DNA of 64,000 bases from Alistipes finegoldii DSM 17242 (GTDB taxonomy: Bacteria; Bacteroidota; Bacteroidia; Bacteroidales; Rikenellaceae). The position numbers and the translations under genes were made by a program. Position 1 is the first letter of the stretch. Every line of letters starts with the position of its first letter. Positions 49,714 through 58,164 of the stretch are shown here, piece after piece. Location: contig NC_018011.1 in NCBI RefSeq assembly GCF_000265365.1, positions 2,046,001 to 2,110,000 of the forward strand. The letters run 5' to 3'. The notes beneath the pieces are model-generated. The model saw nothing but the letters and a program-made list of their open reading frames with translations, did no database searches and was not told the origin of the DNA.

Positions 49714-49719
49714 TTTGCT

Positions 49720-49775
49720 TTATCGGCAAAAAAATGCTATCTTTGTCGTTGGAGGTGTAAGGTATTTGCCGATAA
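49720..49775 (+). promoter_or_regulatory. fic promoter flanked by an 11-bp inverted repeat operator
   Basis: TTATCGGCAAA (49720-49730) and its exact complement TTTGCCGATAA (49765-49775) bracket the -7 box TATCTTTG (49738-49745) and the likely start site. The ATG is at 49794. A dimeric repressor bound here would block the promoter; the HTH-like N-terminus of the Fic protein itself is a candidate. Confidence 0.7.
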
Positions 49776-49793
49776 CGGCAGAAATGAAATCGT

Positions 49794-50687
49794 ATGAATT
49801 ATCTTTCGGTCAGTGAGATCGCCCGAAGATGGGTCGTGTCGGAGCGTACGGTGCGCAACTGGTGCGCCGTAGGTAAGATTAAGGGGGCCTTCTTAACGGG
49901 CAAGACATGGAATATCCCAGAGGATGCCGTGCGCCCGCGGCGCGGCAAGGAGAAACCATACAGCGACAATCCGCTGCTCAACCTTCTGAAAGAGCAGAAG
50001 GACATGCAGCTCCGGGGCGGCATCTACCACCGTGTTCAGATCGAGTTGACCTACAACTCCAACCATATCGAGGGCAGCCGGCTCACGCAGGAGCAGACTC
50101 GTCATATTTTCGAGACCAATACGCTGGGCGTTACGGATCAGGCGGTCAACGTGGATGATGTGATCGAGACTTCGAACCACTTCCGCTGCATCGACCTGGT
50201 AATCGACAAGGCTGCTTCCGGACGCCTGACCGAAGCATTCGTCAAGGAGTTGCACCGCATTCTCAAGGCGGGTACCTCCGACAGTCGCCGCACGTGGTTC
50301 CGCGTCGGGGAGTATAAGAAATTTCCCAATGAGGTCGGGGGACAGGAAACCACGCCGCCCGAGCAGGTCGCAGCGCAAATGAAGGCGCTGCTTTCGGACT
50401 ATAATGCCCTTACGAATAAAACTCTTGAAGACATCGTGGCGTTCCACCACGCTTTTGAGTGCATTCACCCCTTCCAGGACGGCAACGGCCGCGTGGGTCG
50501 GCTTATCATGTTCAAGGAGTGCCTTGCCAACCGCGTCGTGCCCTTCATCATCGACGAGGATCTCAAGCTGTTTTACTACCGGGGGCTGCACGAGTGGGAT
50601 CGAGCCCACGAATACCTGTTGGATACCTGCCGCACGGCTCAGGATAACTTTCGGGCGGTGATGCGGTATTTCAAAATTGAAATGTGA
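49794..50687 (+). CDS. Fic-family protein with N-terminal HTH/excisionase-like domain
   Basis: 297 residues. Residues 1-50 (YLSVSEIARRWVVSERTVRNWCAVGKIKG) form a MerR/excisionase-like DNA-binding helix-turn-helix. Near residue 84 YNSNHIEGSRL matches the (S/T)xxxE(G/N) inhibitory helix, placed N-terminal to the Fic core. The catalytic loop is complete: HPFQDGNGRVGR. Fic enzymes usually AMPylate hydroxyl side chains of proteins, and the inhibitory Glu keeps them silent. The HTH plus the operator-like repeats on its promoter suggest autoregulation. It may act as a toxin-like or host-modifying ICE cargo; the target is unknown. Confidence 0.93.
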   Translation: MNYLSVSEIARRWVVSERTVRNWCAVGKIKGAFLTGKTWNIPEDAVRPRRGKEKPYSDNPLLNLLKEQKDMQLRGGIYHRVQIELTYNSNHIEGSRLTQEQTRHIFETNTLGVTDQAVNVDDVIETSNHFRCIDLVIDKAASGRLTEAFVKELHRILKAGTSDSRRTWFRVGEYKKFPNEVGGQETTPPEQVAAQMKALLSDYNALTNKTLEDIVAFHHAFECIHPFQDGNGRVGRLIMFKECLANRVVPFIIDEDLKLFYYRGLHEWDRAHEYLLDTCRTAQDNFRAVMRYFKIEM

Positions 50688-50758
50688 GATAATATAGATA
50701 ATTATGGCAACTGACCAACCTGTACTGCACTTTCCGGTAAACGATAATCCACAATTAA

Positions 50759-50772
50759 TGTTATTTATAACA
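50759..50772 (+). repeat. ICE near-palindrome TGTTATTTATAACA, site 1
   Basis: Intergenic, between fic and the end of the tra operon, just beyond its terminator. It is the first of five identical copies in the transfer region, all in the same orientation. Confidence 0.85.
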
Positions 50773-50792
50773 TTTTTACGTTTGAGTGCAGG

Positions 50793-50823
50793 TAAAAAAT
50801 GGGGAGGGGCGAAACCGCCCCTC
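50793..50823 (-). terminator. Terminator of the tra operon
   Basis: Minus strand: GAGGGGCG pairs with CGCCCCTC around a four-base loop and leads into a T run (A run at 50794-50799 on the plus strand). It starts 4 bp after the traN stop. Confidence 0.85.
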
Positions 50824-50826
50824 TTC

Positions 50827-51684
50827 TTATATTTTTCGCGCCTTCAGGAATGTGGATGATGTCACCCTGAAGAACAGTCCCCGTTCCCCGTTGTCTTCGA
50901 CCATTTCGATCAGCAAAACCCTGTCGTTGGAGAAATTGAATTTGTCGAATTTATAGATCACGGTCATCGTCTTTTTGTACTCGATGGTGTGTGCCGGGAC
51001 GTAACTGCCTGCCGGCGACAGATCTGTCCGGTCAAAGGACGTCATTCGGCCTTTCTTTTTTGTGACGATTGCGAAGCCGCAGTAGTTGTAGGTGTACGGC
51101 AGCTCGCTGTTATTGGTGATGTCCAATTTGAAATAAACGTAATTATCTCTGGTGTATATGCCCTTCAGGAATACTTCCATTGCTTTGTCCGCAACTCCAT
51201 TTTGGGCCACGATGAAATCCCGCTGCTTCAGGATTGATTCATATTCTCCGGTTTCCGGATGTGCTGTGGCCGGTGCCGGTATTTTATCTCCATCAAGTTG
51301 TGACCGCAATGGGGAAGATGGCTTCAGTCCTGCCTCGGATGGGTCTGGAGTATTGACGTAGATTCTGTCGGCAATGTCGATGATGTAGGCATTCTTCTCG
51401 CTCTTTTCCGTATAACATAGGTCGAGCATGTAGCAGCTCGTATCCTCTGTAATGATGGATAGGTTGGTACTCGGAAAGTCTGTCAGGCATTGGATATAGA
51501 GGATATTGTCATACTTGTCGAGGGCAAAGTAATTGGGATTGAATCCCCCGCGGATCTTGGCGATCTTATCCGGGAAGATAATTTGGCAGACTTTGTTTTG
51601 CTGGAGAGGTATTTGTTCGGGTTTTGCTCCATACCCCGATGTGGCCAAACAAACGAATACGATGGCGAAAATATAATTTTTCAT
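50827..51684 (-). CDS. traN: Conjugative transposon protein TraN (DUF4138-like)
   Basis: 285 residues with a signal peptide (MKNYIFAIVFVCLATSGYG). The central part (GGFNPNYFALDKYDNILYIQ), DLCYTEKSEKNAYIIDI and the late VYFKLDITNNSELPYTYN segment fit TraN of CTnDOT-type elements, the probable VirB9-like outer component of the Bacteroidota type IV secretion system. It is the last gene of the minus-strand tra operon: no TraO, TraP or TraQ follows, only a terminator. A TGTTATTTATAACA site lies in its 27-bp upstream gap. Confidence 0.88.
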   Translation of the reverse strand: MKNYIFAIVFVCLATSGYGAKPEQIPLQQNKVCQIIFPDKIAKIRGGFNPNYFALDKYDNILYIQCLTDFPSTNLSIITEDTSCYMLDLCYTEKSEKNAYIIDIADRIYVNTPDPSEAGLKPSSPLRSQLDGDKIPAPATAHPETGEYESILKQRDFIVAQNGVADKAMEVFLKGIYTRDNYVYFKLDITNNSELPYTYNYCGFAIVTKKKGRMTSFDRTDLSPAGSYVPAHTIEYKKTMTVIYKFDKFNFSNDRVLLIEMVEDNGERGLFFRVTSSTFLKARKI

Positions 51685-51694
51685 TACTTAAAAG

Positions 51695-51708
51695 TGTTAT
51701 TTATAACA
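51695..51708 (+). repeat. ICE near-palindrome TGTTATTTATAACA, site 2
   Basis: Lies in the 27-bp gap between traM and traN, 11 bp before the traN ATG, where it could affect the traN leader or ribosome binding. Flanks AAAAG and TTTTTA are shared with site 3. Confidence 0.85.
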
Positions 51709-51711
51709 TTT

Positions 51712-52809
51712 TTATTTCGGCAGGCCGGGCCGGAGAAAGACCTTTTGGTTGTCGAAGAATGATACATATGTTTCTTTGCGTGAGCGCCCCGCATTTGAAA
51801 TGTCTCGGACGACGGAGCCGACCAGTCCGCCGGTCACTGTCGAGATCTTCCGGTCGATCGCCGACGCTGCGGCCGAGCTTGTGGCATCGCCCACGATCTT
51901 CTGGTTCTGGTCATTTTGGACTGGCAGTCCGGGGCTGCCGTCTTCAGAGTACCCGGAAAGCTCCAGAGAATATATTGCAGCGCCGAATTTTATGGATTCG
52001 ACAGTGACCTGTACCCGATTATTGTTTAATGCGATCTGTGCATATATTATGGAATTTCGGGGAATGACCTGCCCGTTTGAAAGAATTACCGATGTGTCGA
52101 TACGCAGTGCCAGCCTATTGCCGACCATGACGGTTTGCGGCCCGTGTATGAAGGCCGGAATCTCACTGGGTGATGCAATGGAGACTGCTGCATCGGAATC
52201 CGTGTTCATTGGATCTTGCAGATCCGAAAGGTTGAATCCTTCTTCCATCAGTTTCTTTTGCTGGGCCAGGATTTCATCTTTTGTCAGCGGACGCGATGGC
52301 GCGGTCTGGGACTCGTCTGTGGCCGTGGCATTGGGTTGATTCTGCGACTGTGAATTGTAGATCGCATCGAGTTCCTGCTGGATGGCTGATTTCTCCATGG
52401 CGTTTCGTTCCGCGGCCGGAGCGTAACTCGTCGTTGTGCCGGGAACTTGTGAACTCTGCGCAACAGGGGAAGGTGTTTCTCCCGTAGGCGTTTCTGGAAC
52501 AAATATGGCATCGAAAGATATTTTTACATCTTCAGGCACTGTCTTGCTCTGGCTATTTGCGAGTCTTTCCTGATAGAGTTTTTCATCGGTATCCCCTTGT
52601 GTCCGGGGTGTTTCAGCCACAATGTCAAATGCAATATCTTCAGATGCCACCCTCTCATCCGTACTTGTGTTCGACTGTATTGATAGTACTCCTCGGATTA
52701 TAAGTCCGAATATCAGTATAAGCACAACGGCCATACCTAATAATAAGATTATTTTTTGCTTATTACGATCGTACCATTTTTTGAATTTATCTGTCCTGCT
52801 GCTGTCCAT
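51712..52809 (-). CDS. traM: Conjugative transposon protein TraM
   Basis: 365 residues. A single N-terminal membrane helix (KIILLLGMAVVLILIFGLIIRGV) is followed by a long Ser/Pro/Gln-rich linker (residues 40-190) and a compact C-terminal domain (FIHGPQTVMVGNRLALRIDTSVILSN) with the TrbI/VirB10-like beta fold of Bacteroidota TraM. It should span the periplasm in the transfer channel core together with TraN. Its start overlaps the preceding VirB3-like gene by 23 bp. Confidence 0.88.
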   Translation of the reverse strand: MDSSRTDKFKKWYDRNKQKIILLLGMAVVLILIFGLIIRGVLSIQSNTSTDERVASEDIAFDIVAETPRTQGDTDEKLYQERLANSQSKTVPEDVKISFDAIFVPETPTGETPSPVAQSSQVPGTTTSYAPAAERNAMEKSAIQQELDAIYNSQSQNQPNATATDESQTAPSRPLTKDEILAQQKKLMEEGFNLSDLQDPMNTDSDAAVSIASPSEIPAFIHGPQTVMVGNRLALRIDTSVILSNGQVIPRNSIIYAQIALNNNRVQVTVESIKFGAAIYSLELSGYSEDGSPGLPVQNDQNQKIVGDATSSAAASAIDRKISTVTGGLVGSVVRDISNAGRSRKETYVSFFDNQKVFLRPGLPK

Positions 52810-53107
52810 CCTGTCGTAATTTTAGTGCGTAATTGACCCGGGCAATGTATTGTCCTGTTTTAACATGAGCATGTCGCGGTCGCTTTTTACTCCAGCCGAA
52901 ATTTCCGGCAAAGAAAGTGTTTATGGTGTAGATCACGATCACGAATAATATGTCGATAATGATGAAGAGCCTCCACATCGAGGAGGCCGCAGCTCCAAGA
53001 ACGCTTGTGACCAGTACTGCAAGCATAAGGAGAAATATCCCCAGCGGAAGTTTAAATACGGGGGGATAAACGCAAAGTCTGCATCTGTATCGTGGTCTCT
53101 GGGGCAT
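52787..53107 (-). CDS. Small two-TM membrane protein, VirB3/TraF-position
   Basis: 106 residues with two membrane segments (FKLPLGIFLLMLAVLVTSVLG and WRLFIIIDILFVIVIYTI) and a basic cytoplasmic tail. It lies directly after the pilin-like gene, where VirB3 (TraF, DUF4133) stands in related elements, but its N-terminus is Cys/Pro-rich and unlike standard TraF. Start and stop overlap or touch the neighbours, indicating tight coupling. Assignment as VirB3-like rests on position, size and topology only. Confidence 0.7.
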   Translation of the reverse strand: MPQRPRYRCRLCVYPPVFKLPLGIFLLMLAVLVTSVLGAAASSMWRLFIIIDILFVIVIYTINTFFAGNFGWSKKRPRHAHVKTGQYIARVNYALKLRQDGQQQDR

Positions 53108-53108
53108 T

Positions 53109-53432
53109 TTAGAGTTTTTGCGTGATGAAATCTGAAATCGACGAGGCGAACAACATTACCGAAAGACCGATGATGAGATATCCCAGCTTTGTTATTATAT
53201 CCTTCGTTTCCTTCTGGGATATCTCTTGTCCGGATAGGATGCTTTTGGTGGCCGTACTCAACCCTATTTTGATTACAGCGATAAGGGCGATCAAGCCAGC
53301 CACGATTTGTACGCCATCTTTGATTACACCCTTTAGCTTTGTCGTGGCTGCTATGTCCTGTCCACCGGCAGCCCACAGAAAGATTGGGATGAAAAGTAAA
53401 ATTGGCAGTAAAACAATGATTTTCCGTTTCAT
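53109..53432 (-). CDS. Pilin-like two-TM protein (TraE/DUF4134, VirB2-like)
   Basis: 107 residues: signal or first membrane segment (IIVLLPILLFIPIFLWAAGGQD), then VQIVAGLIALIAVIKIGLS and LGYLIIGLSVMLFASSIS. This is the layout of VirB2-type pilins and of Bacteroidota TraE. It sits between TraK and the VirB3-like protein, whereas TraE is usually upstream of TraG in CTnDOT. It probably builds the conjugative pilus or the inner part of the channel. Confidence 0.75.
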   Translation of the reverse strand: MKRKIIVLLPILLFIPIFLWAAGGQDIAATTKLKGVIKDGVQIVAGLIALIAVIKIGLSTATKSILSGQEISQKETKDIITKLGYLIIGLSVMLFASSISDFITQKL

Positions 53433-53436
53433 AGTG

Positions 53437-54051
53437 CTATTGTTTTAAATTAAAGTTTTTGAAGTCGATTTTCGTGATAGCGAGTGCATGCGGATTCTCT
53501 TTCGTCCTCTCTTTTGTTTCCTCGAGATAGAATGTGATGGATACTTCGTAAATTTGCGGTTTACTATGGACTTCCGAGGTGATCGTTACCGTGAATATGG
53601 CGTCTACCGTCAGCGGATTCTCTGCGACACACTTCAAGTCGGTTATCTGCACGCTTTGGGAAATGTTGTATTGGCGCATGTTCGTAAACCAGTTGTCCTT
53701 GTCGAACCGCTGTTTGAGTGCGTATATTGACGAGTTTCCAAGGGCATAGGTGCTGCTTATGCGTTGCTCATAGGTGTATTTGTCGATGTCGAAGAACAGC
53801 ATGATGAAGAGCCGTACATGGGCTTCTGCCTCGATCTTGCGGAACTCGGCGGCCCTAATCCGGGTTGCGATCGCTACATCACCATCCTGATTGAGTATGT
53901 AAGCCGAGGAGGTCGCCTGCAATATCCTCGTTTCAGTGTGGATATACATGGCGGTCATAAATATCGCGCAGACAATGAGTATCGCGATGATACCTTTGCG
54001 ATAGAAGCCGACTGCGTTGTCGAGCTGTGTCAGATGTTCAAAGATTTTCAT
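53437..54051 (-). CDS. traK: Conjugative transposon protein TraK (VirB8-like)
   Basis: 204 residues: a short cytoplasmic N-terminus, one membrane helix (GIIAILIVCAIFMTAMYI), then the domain with RAAEFRKIEAEAHVRLFIMLFFDIDKYTYEQ, which is characteristic of TraK of Bacteroidota elements, and a VirB8/NTF2-like beta region (TVDAIFTVTITSEVHSKPQIYEVSITFYL). It is an inner-membrane assembly factor of the transfer channel. It starts 7 bp after the traJ stop. Confidence 0.88.
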   Translation of the reverse strand: MKIFEHLTQLDNAVGFYRKGIIAILIVCAIFMTAMYIHTETRILQATSSAYILNQDGDVAIATRIRAAEFRKIEAEAHVRLFIMLFFDIDKYTYEQRISSTYALGNSSIYALKQRFDKDNWFTNMRQYNISQSVQITDLKCVAENPLTVDAIFTVTITSEVHSKPQIYEVSITFYLEETKERTKENPHALAITKIDFKNFNLKQ

Positions 54052-54057
54052 GGTCTA

Positions 54058-55110
54058 TTATTCAAAGTATCGTCCGGATACTCCTTTTTTTTGTTTCAGA
54101 TAAGTTTCCTTGAAGAATTGTCCGGATGTTACCGAACGACTCTTGAGTATTCCCCAAGTCATCGCGCCGACAGTCATGAACGAAGTGGTAATTTGTTGGG
54201 GAAGTTGAGCTGCGGCTTCAGAACCACCGACACAAAGAACCGTCAGCGTCGGAGCGCAGAGATAGGCCGCTCCGAAGGCGAATGCCATTAATGCTATTCC
54301 CAATTGCGCTACGGAAAGTGAATTGCTGGCGACATCGAAGAGCAAAAGGTTCTGCAATATTTCGATGGCCGCGATGATGAAACTCATCATCGTTACCGTT
54401 ATGTAACTTTGCCACCATGCGCCGATGGTCTTTTCTGCTCCGTATATAAAGGACAGGGCGACCGCAACGGGGAAAGTAATTCGTAGCAATGCCTTAATGA
54501 TAAGTACAAAAAAGGTAATTATCAGCTTGCAGAATGCTCCGACGATGAGACATATATTTGCGAGCAATTTGACCAAGCCTCCTTTGATCAGACTCCAAAG
54601 CGATTCTTTTTTATTGTCCTCGTTGAAGTCCGAAGCATTGTCTATTTTTGCTCCATTATAGTTCCTTTTCGACACCCGGGCTTGGGCGCGTTTAACATTT
54701 CTTATGTCATTTTCACTCAGTGCGTACTCGCTTGCCTCAATGCGGCCGAGGCCATCGCTTTTGTCAATTGCGACCTGCATAGCATCTTGTCTGTTCGGAT
54801 ACAGATATTCAATGGCGGTTTCCCCAAAAAAATCAACCGCAGGTATTATGCAATAGCCGAATATGAGTATTAGGAATAGATGTACGCACCTCATTATCTC
54901 AGCTTGTAAATCTTTTCCGGTTTTTTCTCTGAGAGCGAATAATGCTCCGTTTACTATAAGGAAGAACATTAATCCCGCTCCGAGGACGCCATAATAACTG
55001 CCTACTTCTGAGGAGAGGAGCGTTAAAAAGTTTGAATTGAAGTAGGTTTCGAACTGTGTAGTGAACGAATTGATTATATTCGCGAGACCAGAAGTGAGTA
55101 TTGGGTTCAT
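54058..55110 (-). CDS. traJ: Conjugative transposon protein TraJ (VirB6-like)
   Basis: 350 residues with at least six hydrophobic segments (VLGAGLMFFLIVNGALFAL, LFLILIFGYCIIPAVDFF, LIVGAFCKLIITFFVLIIKALLRITFPVAVALSFIYGA and others). A cytoplasmic or periplasmic charged loop separates the second and third. The polytopic layout and its place between TraI and TraK identify TraJ, the VirB6-like channel component. The start overlaps the traI stop by 4 bp. Confidence 0.86.
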   Translation of the reverse strand: MNPILTSGLANIINSFTTQFETYFNSNFLTLLSSEVGSYYGVLGAGLMFFLIVNGALFALREKTGKDLQAEIMRCVHLFLILIFGYCIIPAVDFFGETAIEYLYPNRQDAMQVAIDKSDGLGRIEASEYALSENDIRNVKRAQARVSKRNYNGAKIDNASDFNEDNKKESLWSLIKGGLVKLLANICLIVGAFCKLIITFFVLIIKALLRITFPVAVALSFIYGAEKTIGAWWQSYITVTMMSFIIAAIEILQNLLLFDVASNSLSVAQLGIALMAFAFGAAYLCAPTLTVLCVGGSEAAAQLPQQITTSFMTVGAMTWGILKSRSVTSGQFFKETYLKQKKGVSGRYFE

Positions 55111-55751
55111 TTTTTCCGATTTGTTAAATATTCATCGAGTTCGTACATCCCCAGTTCGTGTTGTTTGCGATTGACTGAACATATGAGATAGGTGTGGTAA
55201 CTACAAATGATGCCATATGTATCGTCCATTTGTTTACGGACATCATCGAGATATCGCGCCATTTCAGTGAGTGTGGTTTGTGCGCCGGATTGCATACTAT
55301 TGAGTAAGTCTTTCAGATCACCCATTGCTCCGTCCATGATATTATTTACGGACAGTTTCCCATCTTGATCCGCTTGGCCGAAGACGACCTTATTCAGAAC
55401 CGCCACATGGTAGCTGGCCTCTTCGTCTTCGAAATAAATGCTGTTGTCATATATATATTTTATGGTTTCGAGATACTCGATGTATATCTCGTGGGTTCGT
55501 GACGAGACCCGGTATAGTCTGTTTCCGGCGTTATAGACTTTGGCCAGAGAACTTGTGAGCTGTATTGATTGCTGGGTAATTTTTTTCAGGTCGGATATTT
55601 CCATTCCCGACGCTTCGGACAGGGCTTCCAATGCTCCGAGGTACGGAGTGAGGAATCCTATCAGAGCTGCTGCATCCTGCCCAAATTGCGCTTTTGTTGG
55701 GAGTGGGTGTAGTAGCACGCCGGCCAGAATGATGATGAGTATTTTTTTCAT
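55107..55751 (-). CDS. traI: Conjugal transfer protein TraI (DUF4141, VirB5-like)
   Basis: 214 residues from ATG 55751; the frame extends two codons further to a TTG, but ATG with a signal peptide (MKKILIIILAGVLLHPLPTKA) is the better choice. The rest is helical (EALSEASGMEISDLKKITQQ, LYRVSSRTHEIYIEYLETIKYI) as in DUF4141 TraI, a periplasmic protein compared with VirB5. Site 3 of the near-palindrome lies in its leader, 10 bp before the ATG. Confidence 0.86.
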   Translation of the reverse strand: MKKILIIILAGVLLHPLPTKAQFGQDAAALIGFLTPYLGALEALSEASGMEISDLKKITQQSIQLTSSLAKVYNAGNRLYRVSSRTHEIYIEYLETIKYIYDNSIYFEDEEASYHVAVLNKVVFGQADQDGKLSVNNIMDGAMGDLKDLLNSMQSGAQTTLTEMARYLDDVRKQMDDTYGIICSYHTYLICSVNRKQHELGMYELDEYLTNRKK

Positions 55752-55760
55752 AGGCAAAAG

Positions 55761-55774
55761 TGTTATTTATAACA
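55761..55774 (+). repeat. ICE near-palindrome TGTTATTTATAACA, site 3
   Basis: In the 31-bp gap between traG and traI, 10 bp before the traI start. Flanking bases (AAAAG before, TTTTTA after) equal those of site 2. Confidence 0.85.
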
Positions 55775-55782
55775 TTTTTACA

Positions 55783-58161
55783 TTACTTGTTTTGGGCATG
55801 GCAAAAGGCATTGATGGCCATCTGTACATTGCCGTTATATTGGTCGATGTATTTCTTTATCGTAGCCTTGTGTTCTTTCGATGTCGTATAAAGGGCGAGT
55901 TCTTCATGGGAAAGTTGCACGATATATTCTGTGGTATGTGCGCCTTGCCGGATACATATCGCGTGGTCGGATTTCTTCATTGACAGGATGATCTCCAGAT
56001 CCCGGGATGTGAGTGATAATTCTGATTGATATTTCTTGAGGTTAGCCTCCTTGCCTTCATGCGAGAGGAAGAACATGGTGTCGGAATTGTTGATGATCGC
56101 CTCGTGGTGTTCCGAGTGTATAATGTCGGGCACGTCTTGGACGATCAGTCCGATGCCGCTGTCCTCTTTTCTGATCGTTTTGTACAGGTATTTGATGAAA
56201 TCCCCGAAGTACGGATCATCGAGGAGTTTCCATGCCTCGTCGAGCCAGAAGATTTTATATTTCGTGGGGGCTTCGGCCAATACTTTCTTGGCCATGAGCA
56301 TAACCAGATAAAGTACAATTTTGTAGATTGATTTAACATTGGATACAGCTTTCAATTCGACTATGCACATGCGCAACTGGGGTGCGAGGTTGAGTGAATT
56401 GTTTTGGCTGTTCAACAAAAGCGACCATTCTCCTTCTTTGCTGTATTGATGCAATACGAGTTCGAAAGAATCGAAATCGAAATATTTGTCATTTAAAGTC
56501 CCTCGCTCGTGCTGCTGTATGATATACTTATAGAAGGAATCGAAATTGACGTACTCTGTTCGCTGTTCATAACGGAGAGAGTAGAAATCGTACAATAGCT
56601 TTTTGATATATGCAGTTTTGCCGGGATCGTCTTTTAATCCGAGTCCATTGTTTTGATCCCATAACAGGAGTATCAGGCTTGCCAGCATTTCGAGTTCCGG
56701 AACCAATAGTTTTTCCGAATCGTTTTTCGGATCGACGAACGGGATCAGAAACGGGTTGAACGATAACTCCTCTCCCGTAGGCGTCATTCGCATATACCCG
56801 GATTTCTCTCCCATGAGATAGTGCAGCATTTCATAGCTTTCCCCATCGTCGAGAATGAAGTTGAAATATTCGTCGGTTTGGACAAGGCCCGAGATCAATT
56901 TGTTTGCGGACACCGATTTCCCACTCCCCGATGGGCCGATAGCTGTAAAATTTCGATTAGAGATCTGTGAGTTTCGCATGGTCTCGTTGAAGATATCGAC
57001 GACGACAGGTTTCCCATGTGTATCGTTCAGAACGATACCATCTCGGGCTTGGGCATAATCGGCTTCGAGATTTGAAAAAACAGTGACTTCATCAAGAAAA
57101 GTCGGATACATGTCAAGCGGGAATTCAAGCCCCGAACAGCATCCGCCGATCGACGACATGAAGATATGTTCGAAGTCCAGTGACAGCCTAGTCGGGGCGA
57201 TCTGCATTTTTTCCAGTGCGATGTCTAATTTATCCTCGATCGCGGTTTCTTCATTTTCAGGATAAATCAGGAAGGCATTGAAATGGTGATATACAGGGAG
57301 GCTTTCTCCCGTTTCTATGATCTCGGCCATCGTTTCGGCCGATGCAATGTGCGACGCGGCTGCCTTGCCCAAAAAAGCTATGTTTCGGGTAAAGGTTTTC
57401 AGATGCTTCCTTATTGCAACGGGATCCTCCCGGCTTATGATGTTGTTTATTATTTTGTAGCATGGGACACTCCAGCATAAGGGCGATACCAGAGCGTTAA
57501 ACCGTTGTGCATAGGGACTGCTGGTTGCATTGTTTCTTACTTTATCCCGAAGTGATTTGATGTGCGGATCTGCGAGAACTGCGATGCCGGCCATCTTGTA
57601 GTTTCCGAATTTTTGATCTTGAAACGAGAGGTCGAGGGCGCATCGTCCCTGCATGGAGAAGAAGTCCCGGAGATATTCTAACCAGTCCTTGTCGTCCATG
57701 CGCCTTGGGGAGAATTGAGAGAGCGCAGCTCTGAAGCGTTTTATGACACTTACTATTTTGTCGATCGCCTCGTCCGAATAGTCGCTTTGTATCGAAATGC
57801 TTTTTTGTTTGGTTATGAATATGTATGATTTGCTCGAGAGCCACCGCTTCCCATTGTACATGCGGTTTACAGTTTTCGAGAGGTAGTTGTCGTAGTGCGG
57901 TAGATCCTGCGGTGCATAATAGATAATATCCTGTTGGTGGAAAGTATATCCTTCGTCAAGATCTTTGATCGCAGCTTCCAGTTGCGTATACAACCGCATT
58001 CCGTCCCCCGAGCCGTCGTCTCTGAAATCAGCCTTTGAGAGTGTGTCGTATTCGGGCAGTGTCAGTATAAAGCCGACGGTTACGCTGCCATCTTTAGCTA
58101 TGACATAGCCGTCGCCGATCCTGTATATGGGAATGATGTTTTCCAAGTTCGTCCGTGCCAT
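55783..58161 (-). CDS. traG: TraG-family conjugation ATPase (VirB4-like)
   Basis: 792 residues. The N-terminal VirB4 domain (IIPIYRIGDGYVIAKDGSVTVGF) is followed by the ATPase domain: Walker A in GPSGSGKSVSANKLISG (about residue 417), Walker B in IFWLDEAWKLLDD, and the downstream QDVPDI segment. It energises pilus or channel assembly at the inner membrane. This is the Bacteroidota 'TraG', not the VirD4 coupling protein. In CTnDOT it follows TraE-TraF; here it precedes TraI and the TraE/F-like genes come later, a rearranged order. Confidence 0.93.
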   Translation of the reverse strand: MARTNLENIIPIYRIGDGYVIAKDGSVTVGFILTLPEYDTLSKADFRDDGSGDGMRLYTQLEAAIKDLDEGYTFHQQDIIYYAPQDLPHYDNYLSKTVNRMYNGKRWLSSKSYIFITKQKSISIQSDYSDEAIDKIVSVIKRFRAALSQFSPRRMDDKDWLEYLRDFFSMQGRCALDLSFQDQKFGNYKMAGIAVLADPHIKSLRDKVRNNATSSPYAQRFNALVSPLCWSVPCYKIINNIISREDPVAIRKHLKTFTRNIAFLGKAAASHIASAETMAEIIETGESLPVYHHFNAFLIYPENEETAIEDKLDIALEKMQIAPTRLSLDFEHIFMSSIGGCCSGLEFPLDMYPTFLDEVTVFSNLEADYAQARDGIVLNDTHGKPVVVDIFNETMRNSQISNRNFTAIGPSGSGKSVSANKLISGLVQTDEYFNFILDDGESYEMLHYLMGEKSGYMRMTPTGEELSFNPFLIPFVDPKNDSEKLLVPELEMLASLILLLWDQNNGLGLKDDPGKTAYIKKLLYDFYSLRYEQRTEYVNFDSFYKYIIQQHERGTLNDKYFDFDSFELVLHQYSKEGEWSLLLNSQNNSLNLAPQLRMCIVELKAVSNVKSIYKIVLYLVMLMAKKVLAEAPTKYKIFWLDEAWKLLDDPYFGDFIKYLYKTIRKEDSGIGLIVQDVPDIIHSEHHEAIINNSDTMFFLSHEGKEANLKKYQSELSLTSRDLEIILSMKKSDHAICIRQGAHTTEYIVQLSHEELALYTTSKEHKATIKKYIDQYNGNVQMAINAFCHAQNK

Positions 58162-58164
58162 GAC

